A stretch of 64,000 nt of DNA from positions 634,865 through 698,864 of the forward strand of contig JACKOB010000004.1 of assembly GCA_024234575.1 (NCBI GenBank). Direction: 5' to 3'. A model generated the notes under the pieces. The model saw only the letters and a list, made by a program, of their open reading frames with translations, made no database searches and had not been told where the DNA came from. Position 1 is the first letter of the stretch. Each line of letters begins with the position of its first letter. Positions 57,517 to 64,000 of the stretch are shown here, piece by piece. Made by a program: the position numbers and the translations under genes. This DNA is from Hahellaceae bacterium (lineage in GTDB: Bacteria; Pseudomonadota; Gammaproteobacteria; Pseudomonadales; Oleiphilaceae).

Positions 57517-58164
57517 ATGAAAGCGTTTGTTACCCATAACGGCTTGGTAGCGCCGATGGACAGGGCAAATATTGATACCGATATGATTATCCCCAAACAG
57601 TTTTTGAAATCGATAAAACGTTCTGGGTTTGGGCCGAATCTATTTGACGAAATGAGATATCTAGATGAGGGTATACCCGGTGCAGATTGCAGCAACAGGC
57701 CATTGAATAAAGATTTTGTGCTGAATCAGCCGCGCTATAAAGGCGCCAGTATTCTACTGGCACGACAGAATTTTGGCTGTGGCTCCAGTCGCGAACATGC
57801 GCCTTGGGCGCTGGATGATTTTGGTTTTCGTGCGGTAATAGCACCTAGCTTTGCCGATATCTTCTTTAATAACTGCTTTAAGAATGGAATATTACCCATT
57901 GTTTTAAAAGACAAAGAGGTAGATATTCTATTTGAACAGAATTTTGCAAAAGAAGGTTATTCGTTGCAAATAGACTTAGAAAAACAGGTTGTCACTACAC
58001 CTTCAGGCGAGTCGTTTTCTTTTGAGGTTGATCCATTTAGAAAACATTGCTTGTTGAACGGCCTGGATGATATTGGATTAACGCTTGAGCATGCCGACAG
58101 CATTAAAGCATACGAAGCAAAAAGGCAGCAAAGCGCGCCTTGGCTTTTTGATGGTGTTAAGTAA
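57517..58164 (+). CDS. leuD: 3-isopropylmalate dehydratase small subunit LeuD
   Basis: A 215-residue subunit with the family motifs [20 protein letters not shown] at the N-terminus and [14 protein letters not shown] in the middle. It forms the dehydratase with LeuC. The gene starts 53 bp after leuC, with AGGAG upstream of the ATG. No irregularity seen. Confidence 0.97.
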   Translation: MKAFVTHNGLVAPMDRANIDTDMIIPKQFLKSIKRSGFGPNLFDEMRYLDEGIPGADCSNRPLNKDFVLNQPRYKGASILLARQNFGCGSSREHAPWALDDFGFRAVIAPSFADIFFNNCFKNGILPIVLKDKEVDILFEQNFAKEGYSLQIDLEKQVVTTPSGESFSFEVDPFRKHCLLNGLDDIGLTLEHADSIKAYEAKRQQSAPWLFDGVK

Positions 58165-58203
58165 GTTACCTGTAACTCTTTTGAATAATGTTAAGGAAAA
58201 GAT

Positions 58204-59286
58204 ATGTCGAAGAATATTCTGATGTTGCCCGGAGATGGCATTGGCCCGGAAATCGTGACGCAAGCCCAACGTGTACTTGAAAAGCTTAATAAAGATTTGT
58301 CTTTAGATCTTACGCTTTCGTCGGCTTTAGTGGGTGGTGCAGCGATTGACGCAACAGGGGTACCACTGCCTGATGTAACGCTTGCTGCGGCAAAAAAGGC
58401 TGATGCGATTCTGCTTGGTGCGGTAGGCGGGCCTAAGTGGGATAAAATCGATATGGCCATTCGCCCTGAAAAAGGATTGTTAGGTCTGCGATCAGAGATG
58501 CAACTGTTTGGGAATTTACGACCAGCAATATTGTATCCGCAGCTTGCCAGTGCATCGACCTTGAAGCCTGAGGTTGTGTCTGGTTTGGATATTCTTATTG
58601 TGCGGGAACTTACCGGCGGTATTTATTTTGGTAAACCGCGTGGTATTCGTGTGCTCGAAAATGGCGAGCGCGAAGGCTACAACACGTACGTCTATAACGA
58701 AACCGAGATTCGTCGTATTGGTAAAGTCGCATTCGAGGCAGCGCAAAAGAGAGGCAAAAAACTTTGCTCGGTAGATAAGGCCAACGTGCTTGAAGTGACA
58801 GTACTATGGCGCGAAATTATGGATGATATGGCAAAAGATTATCCAGATGTTGAGTTGAGCCATATGTATGTCGACAACGCGGCAATGCAGCTGGTGAGGG
58901 CACCGAAGCAATTTGATGTCATCGTCACGGGTAATATGTTTGGCGATATCCTCTCGGATGCCGCCGCGATGCTGACTGGGTCAATTGGCATGCTGCCATC
59001 TGCATCTTTAGATATCAATGGCAAAGGAATGTACGAACCTTGTCATGGCAGTGCGCCAGATATCGCAGGCAAGGGGGTTGCAAACCCATTGGCAACAATA
59101 CTCTCGGTGGCGATGATGTTGCGTTATAGCCTCGAAAAGCCTGAGGCGGCAGATCGTATAGAAAAAGCGGTTAGTCTTGTGCTTGATCAAGGCTTCAGAA
59201 CCCCTGATATCTATTCTGACGGTCTGAATAAAGTAGGAACGGTCGAAATGGGCGATGCGGTTATCAAAGCGCTCGACAATATCTAA
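58204..59286 (+). CDS. leuB: 3-isopropylmalate dehydrogenase LeuB
   Basis: A 360-residue beta-decarboxylating dehydrogenase. It starts [18 protein letters not shown] and carries the [13 protein letters not shown] substrate loop, the DNAAMQLV and NMFGDILSD metal-binding segments, and [17 protein letters not shown]. It oxidises 3-isopropylmalate with NAD. It follows leuD by 39 bp with AAGGAAA upstream. A hairpin separates it from asd. Confidence 0.97.
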   Translation: MSKNILMLPGDGIGPEIVTQAQRVLEKLNKDLSLDLTLSSALVGGAAIDATGVPLPDVTLAAAKKADAILLGAVGGPKWDKIDMAIRPEKGLLGLRSEMQLFGNLRPAILYPQLASASTLKPEVVSGLDILIVRELTGGIYFGKPRGIRVLENGEREGYNTYVYNETEIRRIGKVAFEAAQKRGKKLCSVDKANVLEVTVLWREIMDDMAKDYPDVELSHMYVDNAAMQLVRAPKQFDVIVTGNMFGDILSDAAAMLTGSIGMLPSASLDINGKGMYEPCHGSAPDIAGKGVANPLATILSVAMMLRYSLEKPEAADRIEKAVSLVLDQGFRTPDIYSDGLNKVGTVEMGDAVIKALDNI

Positions 59287-59336
59287 TAGCCTTGTTGCCG
59301 GTATTTATCGGGAATGTTAAATATGGGCAAAAAAAG

Positions 59337-59369
59337 AACAAAGTTGGGACTGAAACACCCAACTTTGTT
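59337..59369 (+). repeat. 12-bp stem-loop between leuB and asd
   Basis: AACAAAGTTGGG (59337-59348) pairs perfectly with CCCAACTTTGTT (59358-59369). The sequence after it is not T-rich, so it is likely a partial stop or RNA stability element rather than a full terminator. Confidence 0.5.
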
Positions 59370-59427
59370 ATGATGTATTCAGTCCGTTTCACGGGCTTTC
59401 TATTAATTAGTCGCATGGTTGATTTCA

Positions 59428-60540
59428 ATGAAAAAGGTAGGTTTAGTCGGTTGGCGTGGCATGGTAGGTTCTGTGCTGATGCAGCGTATGCAAGAAGAAA
59501 ATGATTTCGCTTTAATTGAACCCGTTTTCTTTTCAACATCTCAGGCAGGTGAGGCAGGTCCGGATTTCGCAGGTACAAGTACCGTATTAAAAGATGCAGA
59601 GAGCATTGAGTCTCTTGCTGCGATGGACATTATTATTACCTGTCAGGGCGGAGACTACACCAAGGCTGTATTTCCGAAATTAAGAGCGGCTGGTTGGAAT
59701 GGTTACTGGATCGATGCGGCTTCTTCCTTAAGAATGGAAGAGAAATCAGTCATTATCCTCGACCCTGTTAACCGAAAAGTTATCGATCAGGCGTTGCGAG
59801 ATGGTATTAAAGATTTCGTAGGTGGTAATTGCACGGTCAGTTTAATGTTAATGGCCCTCGGCGGGCTATTTGAGAAGGGCCTTGTAGAGTGGGTTGCTCC
59901 CATGACGTATCAGGCTGCTTCTGGTGCAGGCGCCAAGAATATGCGCGAACTTATCAGCCAGATGGGAGTTGTGAATGAGTCGGTAGCAGATTTGTTGGCT
60001 GATCCCGCCTCGGCAATTCTTGAAATTGATAAAAAGGTAGCTGAGGCTATTTCTTCAGACGCGTTCCCGACTGAGAATTTCGGCGCACCACTAGCTGGAA
60101 GTTTGATTCCTTGGATAGACAGTCAGTTAGAAAATGGTCAAAGCAGGGAAGAATGGAAGGCACAAGTCGAAACTAACAAAATCCTAGGCAATACGAACAA
60201 ACCTATTCCTGTCGATGGCATTTGTGTGCGTATTGGCGCAATGCGCTGTCATAGCCAGGCGTTAACGATAAAGCTGAAGAAAGATCTGCCAATCAGTGAA
60301 ATTGAGTCTATTATTGCCGCAGCTAATGATTGGGTAAAAGTTATCCCCAACAATAAGCCCGATACGGTTAAGGCGCTCTCACCGGCCGCTGTGACCGGGA
60401 AGCTTGATATCCCTGTGGGTAGAATCAGAAAACTGGCAATGGGCGGCGAGTACGTTTCTGCATTTACAGTGGGAGATCAGCTGCTATGGGGTGCTGCAGA
60501 GCCTTTGAGAAGAATGTTAAGAATCCTTTTAGAGCAGTGA
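59428..60540 (+). CDS. asd: Aspartate-semialdehyde dehydrogenase Asd
   Basis: A 370-residue enzyme starting [20 protein letters not shown], with the NADP-binding glycine loop and the catalytic Cys in [17 protein letters not shown]. The substrate and His region is [15 protein letters not shown]. It reduces aspartyl phosphate to the semialdehyde for lysine, methionine, threonine and cell wall diaminopimelate. ATG 59428 is chosen; an in-frame TTG at 59419 adds three residues. leuB-asd adjacency is common in this group. Its terminator was split by the insertion element downstream. Confidence 0.96.
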   Translation: MKKVGLVGWRGMVGSVLMQRMQEENDFALIEPVFFSTSQAGEAGPDFAGTSTVLKDAESIESLAAMDIIITCQGGDYTKAVFPKLRAAGWNGYWIDAASSLRMEEKSVIILDPVNRKVIDQALRDGIKDFVGGNCTVSLMLMALGGLFEKGLVEWVAPMTYQAASGAGAKNMRELISQMGVVNESVADLLADPASAILEIDKKVAEAISSDAFPTENFGAPLAGSLIPWIDSQLENGQSREEWKAQVETNKILGNTNKPIPVDGICVRIGAMRCHSQALTIKLKKDLPISEIESIIAAANDWVKVIPNNKPDTVKALSPAAVTGKLDIPVGRIRKLAMGGEYVSAFTVGDQLLWGAAEPLRRMLRILLEQ

Positions 60541-60560
60541 TCATTTGAAAGGAAAAATAT

Positions 60561-60577
60561 AAAAATGCCGGCAATTT
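60561..60577. terminator. Left half of a terminator split by the insertion sequence
   Basis: AAAAATGCCGGC (60561-60572) is followed by AATTT (60573-60577), the left copy of the 5-bp duplication. Together with GCCGGCTTTTTT at 62156-62167 it would form a hairpin with a 5-nt loop, A/T-tracts on both sides and so action in both directions. The insertion has pulled the arms about 1.6 kb apart. Confidence 0.8.
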
Positions 60578-60594
60578 GAGAGTGTGTAAAAACA
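60578..60594 (+). repeat. Left terminal inverted repeat of the insertion sequence
   Basis: GAGAGTGTGTAAAAACA, identical to the complement of the right end (62134-62150). The match breaks after base 17. Confidence 0.9.
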
Positions 60595-60612
60595 AACTCT
60601 AGGTGACTTTTC

Positions 60613-60645
60613 AAAGAACCCTGCTTTTTTTAGCGGGGTTCTTTT
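60613..60645. terminator. Terminator inside the left end of the insertion sequence
   Basis: AAAGAACCCTGC (60613-60624) pairs with GCGGGGTTCTTT (60633-60644) with one G-T wobble, then TTTT-like sequence follows on the plus strand. It would stop asd readthrough on entry and can also end the transposase message. Confidence 0.75.
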
Positions 60646-60677
60646 GTTTTGGGCGGACGAAAATACTCCGCTTATTC

Positions 60678-62084
60678 TCAGATCAGGCTGATTAGCTTTT
60701 GTGCTCCTATCTCATTGATCATACGATTTAGATTATAAGCCAGCACGCCAAGCCCCATTTCAGCTTTAGCTCCTTCTTTCCCCCAGCATTGAAAGCGTCG
60801 AAGCCCCATAATCTGTTTGAGATGGGCAAAGGGGCGCTCAACAACCGCTGAACGTCGACGCATTAAGTGCGGATTTTCTCGAACTCGGCCAGCTGTTCTC
60901 TCAAGAGCCTCTTCGTAAAAGTGGCGGCTTATCCAGCGCCTATCAGCTTTTGTGCATTGGCTTTGTAGCGGGCAATTCTGACAGCCTGTACGCGCATATA
61001 GCTTCATTTTGTTTTTGCTGTGATAGGTCTGATAATGGAGTTCTTTACCTGCAGGACAGATATAAAGATCACGGTCTTTATCGTATTGAAAGTCATGCTT
61101 TTGATAAAAGTCGCCTTTGTTGTTTACCGCCCGATTCGGCGGTACAACTGGCTCAATTCCAGCTTCTTCACAATCCGCTAGCTGTTCACCATTGGAATAA
61201 CCTGCATCGGCCAGCACGATAAGCTCTTCCTTCTCTAATTCAGCCTGAACTGATTTTGCCATTGGCTCAAGCTGACGATTATCACTACCTTCATCGGTCA
61301 CATCATGGTAAACAATTAAGCCTGTTTCATCCTCAACTGCTGTTTGGATATTGTAACCGACCACAATGCCATCGCGCCCTGAACGCATTCGCTTTGCTTC
61401 GGGTTCGGTCTCACAGCATTGAGTCGCATTCGTCTCATCCATCTCACGTGCTAATACATCGAGCTTTTTCTGGCGTGATTGTAATTTTCTTAATGCCTCC
61501 TGCACCGAACCTAGTTCGTCTTCGTTTTCATTTTTCTCTGACTTAGCAAGTTCATTCAGATAGCCATTGATCTTGCGGTTCAAACGTTTTTGCAGAACAT
61601 CGAGCTGTTTTCGGTTGTAAGTCTTGCTCATGCTAGCGGCTGCTTTGAACTTGCTGCCGTCAATAGCGATCAAACGTCCATCCAGCAGCTTCGACTCACG
61701 GCAAAACTGAATAAACGCCCGGCAAGCTTGCTGTATTGCAGAGCTATTTTGTTGGCGAAAGTTCGCAATGGTTTTGAAATCGGGCGAGAGTCGTTTCATT
61801 AGCCAGAGTACTTCGACATTACGATGACATTCTTTCTCGAGTCGTCGCGTACTTCGTACCTGATTGAGGTAACCATAGGTGTAGAGCTTTAATAGATCTG
61901 CTGGGTGATAAGGCTTTCGACCTGTATCTTTCGTTGTGGCTAAGGTGAATCCAAGATCGGACATATCCAGTGATTCTATAAAAGCATCTATGACGCGAAC
62001 CGGGTTGTCCTCAGAAACGAATTCATCAAGGCTTTCAGGAAAAAGTGTGCTCTGTTGGCGTGAATCGCCTTTTTTATGGCGCAT
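60678..62084 (-). CDS. IS1182-family transposase
   Basis: A 468-residue DDE transposase of the IS1182 group. The N-terminal region (FPESLDEFVSEDNPVRVIDA) is the conserved DUF772-type domain. Catalytic acids are in LIAIDGSKFKA and LIVLADAGYSNGEQ, and the Glu is in RSAVVERPFAHLKQIMGLRR. A cysteine cluster (CPAGKELHYQ...CQNCPLQSQC) is also typical. The frame is intact. The ATG comes directly after the T-tract of a hairpin (62085-62119), with no separate ribosome site, so translation may be poor except from an internal transcript. Confidence 0.95.
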   Translation of the reverse strand: MRHKKGDSRQQSTLFPESLDEFVSEDNPVRVIDAFIESLDMSDLGFTLATTKDTGRKPYHPADLLKLYTYGYLNQVRSTRRLEKECHRNVEVLWLMKRLSPDFKTIANFRQQNSSAIQQACRAFIQFCRESKLLDGRLIAIDGSKFKAAASMSKTYNRKQLDVLQKRLNRKINGYLNELAKSEKNENEDELGSVQEALRKLQSRQKKLDVLAREMDETNATQCCETEPEAKRMRSGRDGIVVGYNIQTAVEDETGLIVYHDVTDEGSDNRQLEPMAKSVQAELEKEELIVLADAGYSNGEQLADCEEAGIEPVVPPNRAVNNKGDFYQKHDFQYDKDRDLYICPAGKELHYQTYHSKNKMKLYARTGCQNCPLQSQCTKADRRWISRHFYEEALERTAGRVRENPHLMRRRSAVVERPFAHLKQIMGLRRFQCWGKEGAKAEMGLGVLAYNLNRMINEIGAQKLISLI

Positions 62085-62119
62085 AAAAAAATACCCGCAT
62101 CGACTGATACGGGTATTTT
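62085..62119 (-). terminator. Hairpin and T-tract just before the transposase start
   Basis: On the minus strand AAAATACCCG (62119-62110) pairs with CGGGTATTTT (62097-62088), 10 bp, and a run of seven T continues to 62085, next to the ATG. It would end readthrough from ybiB and keep the transposase start silent. Confidence 0.7.
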
Positions 62120-62133
62120 GACTTATTAGGGAG

Positions 62134-62150
62134 TGTTTTTACACACTCTC
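62134..62150 (-). repeat. Right terminal inverted repeat of the insertion sequence
   Basis: On the minus strand it reads GAGAGTGTGTAAAAACA, the same 17 bases as the left end. Confidence 0.9.
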
Positions 62151-62167
62151 AATTTGCCGGCTTTTTT
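62151..62167. terminator. Right half of the split asd/ybiB terminator
   Basis: AATTT (62151-62155, right copy of the duplication) is followed by GCCGGCTTTTTT (62156-62167). It is the 3' arm and T-tract matching 60561-60572. It ends 8 bp before the ybiB stop codon. Confidence 0.8.
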
Positions 62168-62174
62168 GTCGTTA

Positions 62175-63176
62175 TTAAATAAAGGTTTTGTTGCGGTTTG
62201 ACCAGTAGGTATTCGCCAGATCAATTGCCTCATCCTGAGTCTTTGCAGTACCAAGGCTTTTAAGTGCAAGCGCTAGTGTTGATGTAGTTGCTGCCTGGCC
62301 GTACTCGTCGTTTTCTTTTCCTTGCCATACTTTGCTTAAGTAACTTGCAGAAAGGTCTGTCCCCTTAACATGTCGGCGGGCAAACAGAGCAGGCCAAACC
62401 TCATCGTAAAGGCCATCTTTCGTTACCGTGCGTGCCGTGAGCTCGTTGTCCGGATTTCGCTCAATTTCACCTCCTTCACCTTTAATAACCGATAAATAGT
62501 CGTAAGCAAGCAGCTTTCCGGCATCCTGGTGTAATTGGCTATAGGGAGGGTGGAATATTCCCTGTAATACCGTTTTTGCATTGAGTGGGTTGATTAACCG
62601 GGCGAGTGAATGCACTGGTGATCTGAGCCCCATGATAGGTCTCAGGTTTATTAGACTGTCTAGCTTTTTGTTGATGTGCGCAAGAGGCATAAAAGTAAAT
62701 GCTTGTGCTTCCAACTGGCTTTTTGCTGCCTGCCAATTTGTGGCAGAAGAGAAACCTAGATCATTTAACACATCGTCTGTATAGATGCGGTCAGCTGTGT
62801 GTCCCGATGCGCCATGTATAAATACCCGATGCTTGTTTTCAGCAAGCAGGAATATTGATAATAAAAACCACGGCAAATGCCTTCTTTTTCCTGCATAGGA
62901 CGACCAGTCCAGGTCGGCATGCATACCTTCTGGCGCTTGAATTCTGTGCTTTACCGCTTTAACAAAGCCCGCCAGTTCTTCTCCGGTTTCTTCTTTGACA
63001 CGAAGCAGCATTAAAAATGCACCAAGTTGCTCAGGCTCTACCTGTTCATCCAGAATCATGCCCATGGCACATTCTGCTTCCTCAAGTGTGAGGGATCTGC
63101 TGCCCTTTTTGCCTTTACCTAAGATGCGAACGTATTGTGCAAATGGGTGTTCTTCATATGTTCTTTCGGATGTCAT
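62175..63176 (-). CDS. ybiB: YbiB/TrpD2-like glycosyltransferase family protein
   Basis: A 333-residue protein of the anthranilate phosphoribosyltransferase-like fold. It opens EHPFAQYVRILGKGKKGSRS, then LTLEEAECAMGMILDEQVEP with LGAFLMLLRVKEETGEELAG. The catalytic core shows FIHGASGHTADRIYTDDVL where TrpD has its glycine-rich PRPP loop; the PRPP motif is not intact. E. coli YbiB binds nucleic acid rather than making phosphoribosyl anthranilate. It is downstream of tusE by 46 bp on the same strand, suggesting a shared operon with the tRNA-thiolation genes. Confidence 0.87.
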   Translation of the reverse strand: MTSERTYEEHPFAQYVRILGKGKKGSRSLTLEEAECAMGMILDEQVEPEQLGAFLMLLRVKEETGEELAGFVKAVKHRIQAPEGMHADLDWSSYAGKRRHLPWFLLSIFLLAENKHRVFIHGASGHTADRIYTDDVLNDLGFSSATNWQAAKSQLEAQAFTFMPLAHINKKLDSLINLRPIMGLRSPVHSLARLINPLNAKTVLQGIFHPPYSQLHQDAGKLLAYDYLSVIKGEGGEIERNPDNELTARTVTKDGLYDEVWPALFARRHVKGTDLSASYLSKVWQGKENDEYGQAATTSTLALALKSLGTAKTQDEAIDLANTYWSNRNKTFI

Positions 63177-63222
63177 TCTGGGCCTATGTCAACTGATTGT
63201 TAGATTCTACTTAGGTGCCCTT

Positions 63223-63546
63223 TTAGAGGCAATTCGTTGGTTTGGGTAAACCGGCTATTTTTGAGGCGAGCTTTGCAGGCGACCCTGAAAAAAGACTGTT
63301 TAAATAAATGCTGTTACCTTTATCTGCGCCTAGCTTTGTCTTTACATACTTTACCAAAGTTCTATTTACTGGAGAGAGGTCGAATTCGGCGTAATATTCA
63401 CGAGCAAGGTGAATAATTTCCCAGTGATCGGTGTTTAATACTATTCCGGATGATAGCGCTATTTCCTTGGCCAACGCCTCTGTCCAGCTGTTGTGATCAA
63501 GGAGAAAGCCTTCGTTATCAAATTGGCAAGGTGAGTGATTAGTCAT
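63223..63546 (-). CDS. tusE: Sulfur relay protein TusE (DsrC family)
   Basis: A 107-residue DsrC/TusE protein. It contains FDNEGFLLDHNSWTEALAKE and ends KIAGLPKPTNCL, with the reactive Cys next to last. The second Cys that dissimilatory DsrC carries about ten residues earlier is replaced (ASKIAGLPKP has Ser/Lys), so this is the TusE type. It takes sulfur from TusBCD to MnmA for 2-thiouridine at tRNA wobble U34. tusB lies 5 bp upstream. Confidence 0.93.
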   Translation of the reverse strand: MTNHSPCQFDNEGFLLDHNSWTEALAKEIALSSGIVLNTDHWEIIHLAREYYAEFDLSPVNRTLVKYVKTKLGADKGNSIYLNSLFSGSPAKLASKIAGLPKPTNCL

Positions 63547-63551
63547 TAAGA

Positions 63552-63833
63552 TTACCAGGTCACCACTTGTTGGTGTTTGGTGACGAGGTCAACAAAACCA
63601 TTGTAGTCGATAGGGGTAGACGTATTAGACTCTGGTGTGTTTATTCCGCGCGCTGCAGCATCTTCGGATATAAAGTAAACCGGGTTGACAGTCCTGTTAT
63701 CAAAAAAATAGTCATGCTGCAGCAAAAAAACTCCTTCTGTAAGCAAAAGGATAGAATGATTTCTGCCGTCTTTTAAGGAGACAAGCGATAACAAGCAAGC
63801 AGGATCATTTTTTGTGATTATATTTAAAATCAT
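63552..63833 (-). CDS. tusB: Sulfurtransferase complex subunit TusB (DsrH)
   Basis: A 93-residue DsrH/TusB-like protein, near the 95 of E. coli TusB. It has LLSLVSLKDGRNHSILLLTE and GVFLLQHDYF near the N-terminus and ends FVDLVTKHQQVVTW. It forms the TusBCD heterohexamer that passes sulfur from TusA to TusE. Its ATG comes 2 bp after the tusC stop, and tusE follows after 5 bp. Confidence 0.88.
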   Translation of the reverse strand: MILNIITKNDPACLLSLVSLKDGRNHSILLLTEGVFLLQHDYFFDNRTVNPVYFISEDAAARGINTPESNTSTPIDYNGFVDLVTKHQQVVTW

Positions 63834-63835
63834 AC

Positions 63836-64000
63836 TTAGTAGACAAAGGTTTGATGAAAGTCGGATAAAGCCATTTCCGTCACTGAGCGTGGGAATGCGC
63901 TAGCAATTAGTTCAATTCCCATTTTGTGAGCGGCCTCGTATGAGTCGGGATTAAAAAATATAGTGTTAATGTCATACATAGGCAGCGCTTTAAGGTTTTT
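63836..64000 (-). CDS. tusC: TusC (DsrF), C-terminal part only, gene runs out of the window
   Basis: A 54-codon open frame enters from the right edge on the minus strand and stops with TAA at 63836-63838. It reads LKALPMYDINTIFFNPDSYE and continues to LSDFHQTFVY at the C-terminus. This matches the end of TusC/DsrF, including the PMYDI motif. It is immediately upstream of tusB, the normal order. tusD should lie outside the window. Confidence 0.85.
   Translation of the reverse strand, partial: KNLKALPMYDINTIFFNPDSYEAAHKMGIELIASAFPRSVTEMALSDFHQTFVY

Larger units (their letters stand above)
60578..62150 (-). mobile_element. IS1182-family insertion sequence, complete, 1573 bp
   Basis: The ends share a perfect 17-bp inverted repeat, GAGAGTGTGTAAAAACA, at 60578-60594 and (complement) 62134-62150. 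The flanks carry a 5-bp direct duplication AATTT at 60573-60577 and 62151-62155. One intact transposase gene lies on the minus strand. Identical ends and an intact gene suggest a recent insertion. It sits between convergent asd and ybiB and interrupts no gene. Confidence 0.92.

Overview
The window is from a Gram-negative gammaproteobacterium. It encodes ExbB/ExbD, MlaA, GspA/GspB, TgpA, ThrH, the TusBCE sulfur relay and a class I PHA synthase. The gene orders prmB-aroC-MFS, leuC-leuD-leuB-asd and holB-pilZ-tatD are typical of the Pseudomonas/Cellvibrionales side of the class. My guess is a marine Cellvibrionales-type heterotroph that accumulates polyhydroxyalkanoate; I cannot name a species. 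Almost all of the DNA is coding. I see no tRNA, rRNA, CRISPR array or prophage. The one mobile element is a single insertion sequence.

Layout. 1-1116: tail of a CoxE/VWA-type gene. 1339-10506: an eight-gene co-directional cluster of TPR proteins, small exported proteins, one ExbB/TolQ-like and two ExbD/TolR-like subunits and a TonB-like protein with an AgmX/PglI-type C-terminus. Its composition recalls the Myxococcus Agl/Glt proton-driven motor, and it is the most interesting system here. 10578-20089: lipid metabolism (MaoC hydratase, lipase-like hydrolase, FadD, long-form KAS III, hotdog thioesterase) with the RNA helicase HrpA. 20258-27775: MlaA, a DUF3336 patatin, GspA-GspB and DinG. 28136-34688: a MalT-like LuxR regulator, then sulfur genes (TauE, CysB, CysH) and ThrH. 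34770-40064: PabB, then a group of exported proteins including two FilA/DUF6160-like paralogues. 40276-45884: DUF58-TgpA, then HolB-PilZ-TatD. 45938-52294: a pentapeptide-repeat potassium channel, a hydrolase, a DUF4892 protein, PrmB, AroC and an MFS carrier. 52667-54987: phasin and PHA synthase. 55020-60540: a LysR regulator divergent from leuC-leuD-leuB-asd. 60578-62150: an IS1182-type element. 62175-64000: ybiB-tusE-tusB-tusC on the minus strand.

How the genes work together. The first cluster probably builds an envelope-spanning, proton-motive-force-driven machine. The two ExbD-like subunits differ at the proton-carrying position: Asn21 in the first and Asp30 in the second. The fatty acyl genes (FadD, KAS III, thioesterase, MaoC) and PhaC/phasin fit a lipid-using, PHA-storing lifestyle. 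CysB, CysH and TauE handle sulfate assimilation and export. TusBCE, with YbiB, serves tRNA 2-thiolation. The insertion sequence has landed precisely in the loop of the bidirectional terminator shared by asd and ybiB. It carries a terminator-like hairpin near each end that would replace the one it split.
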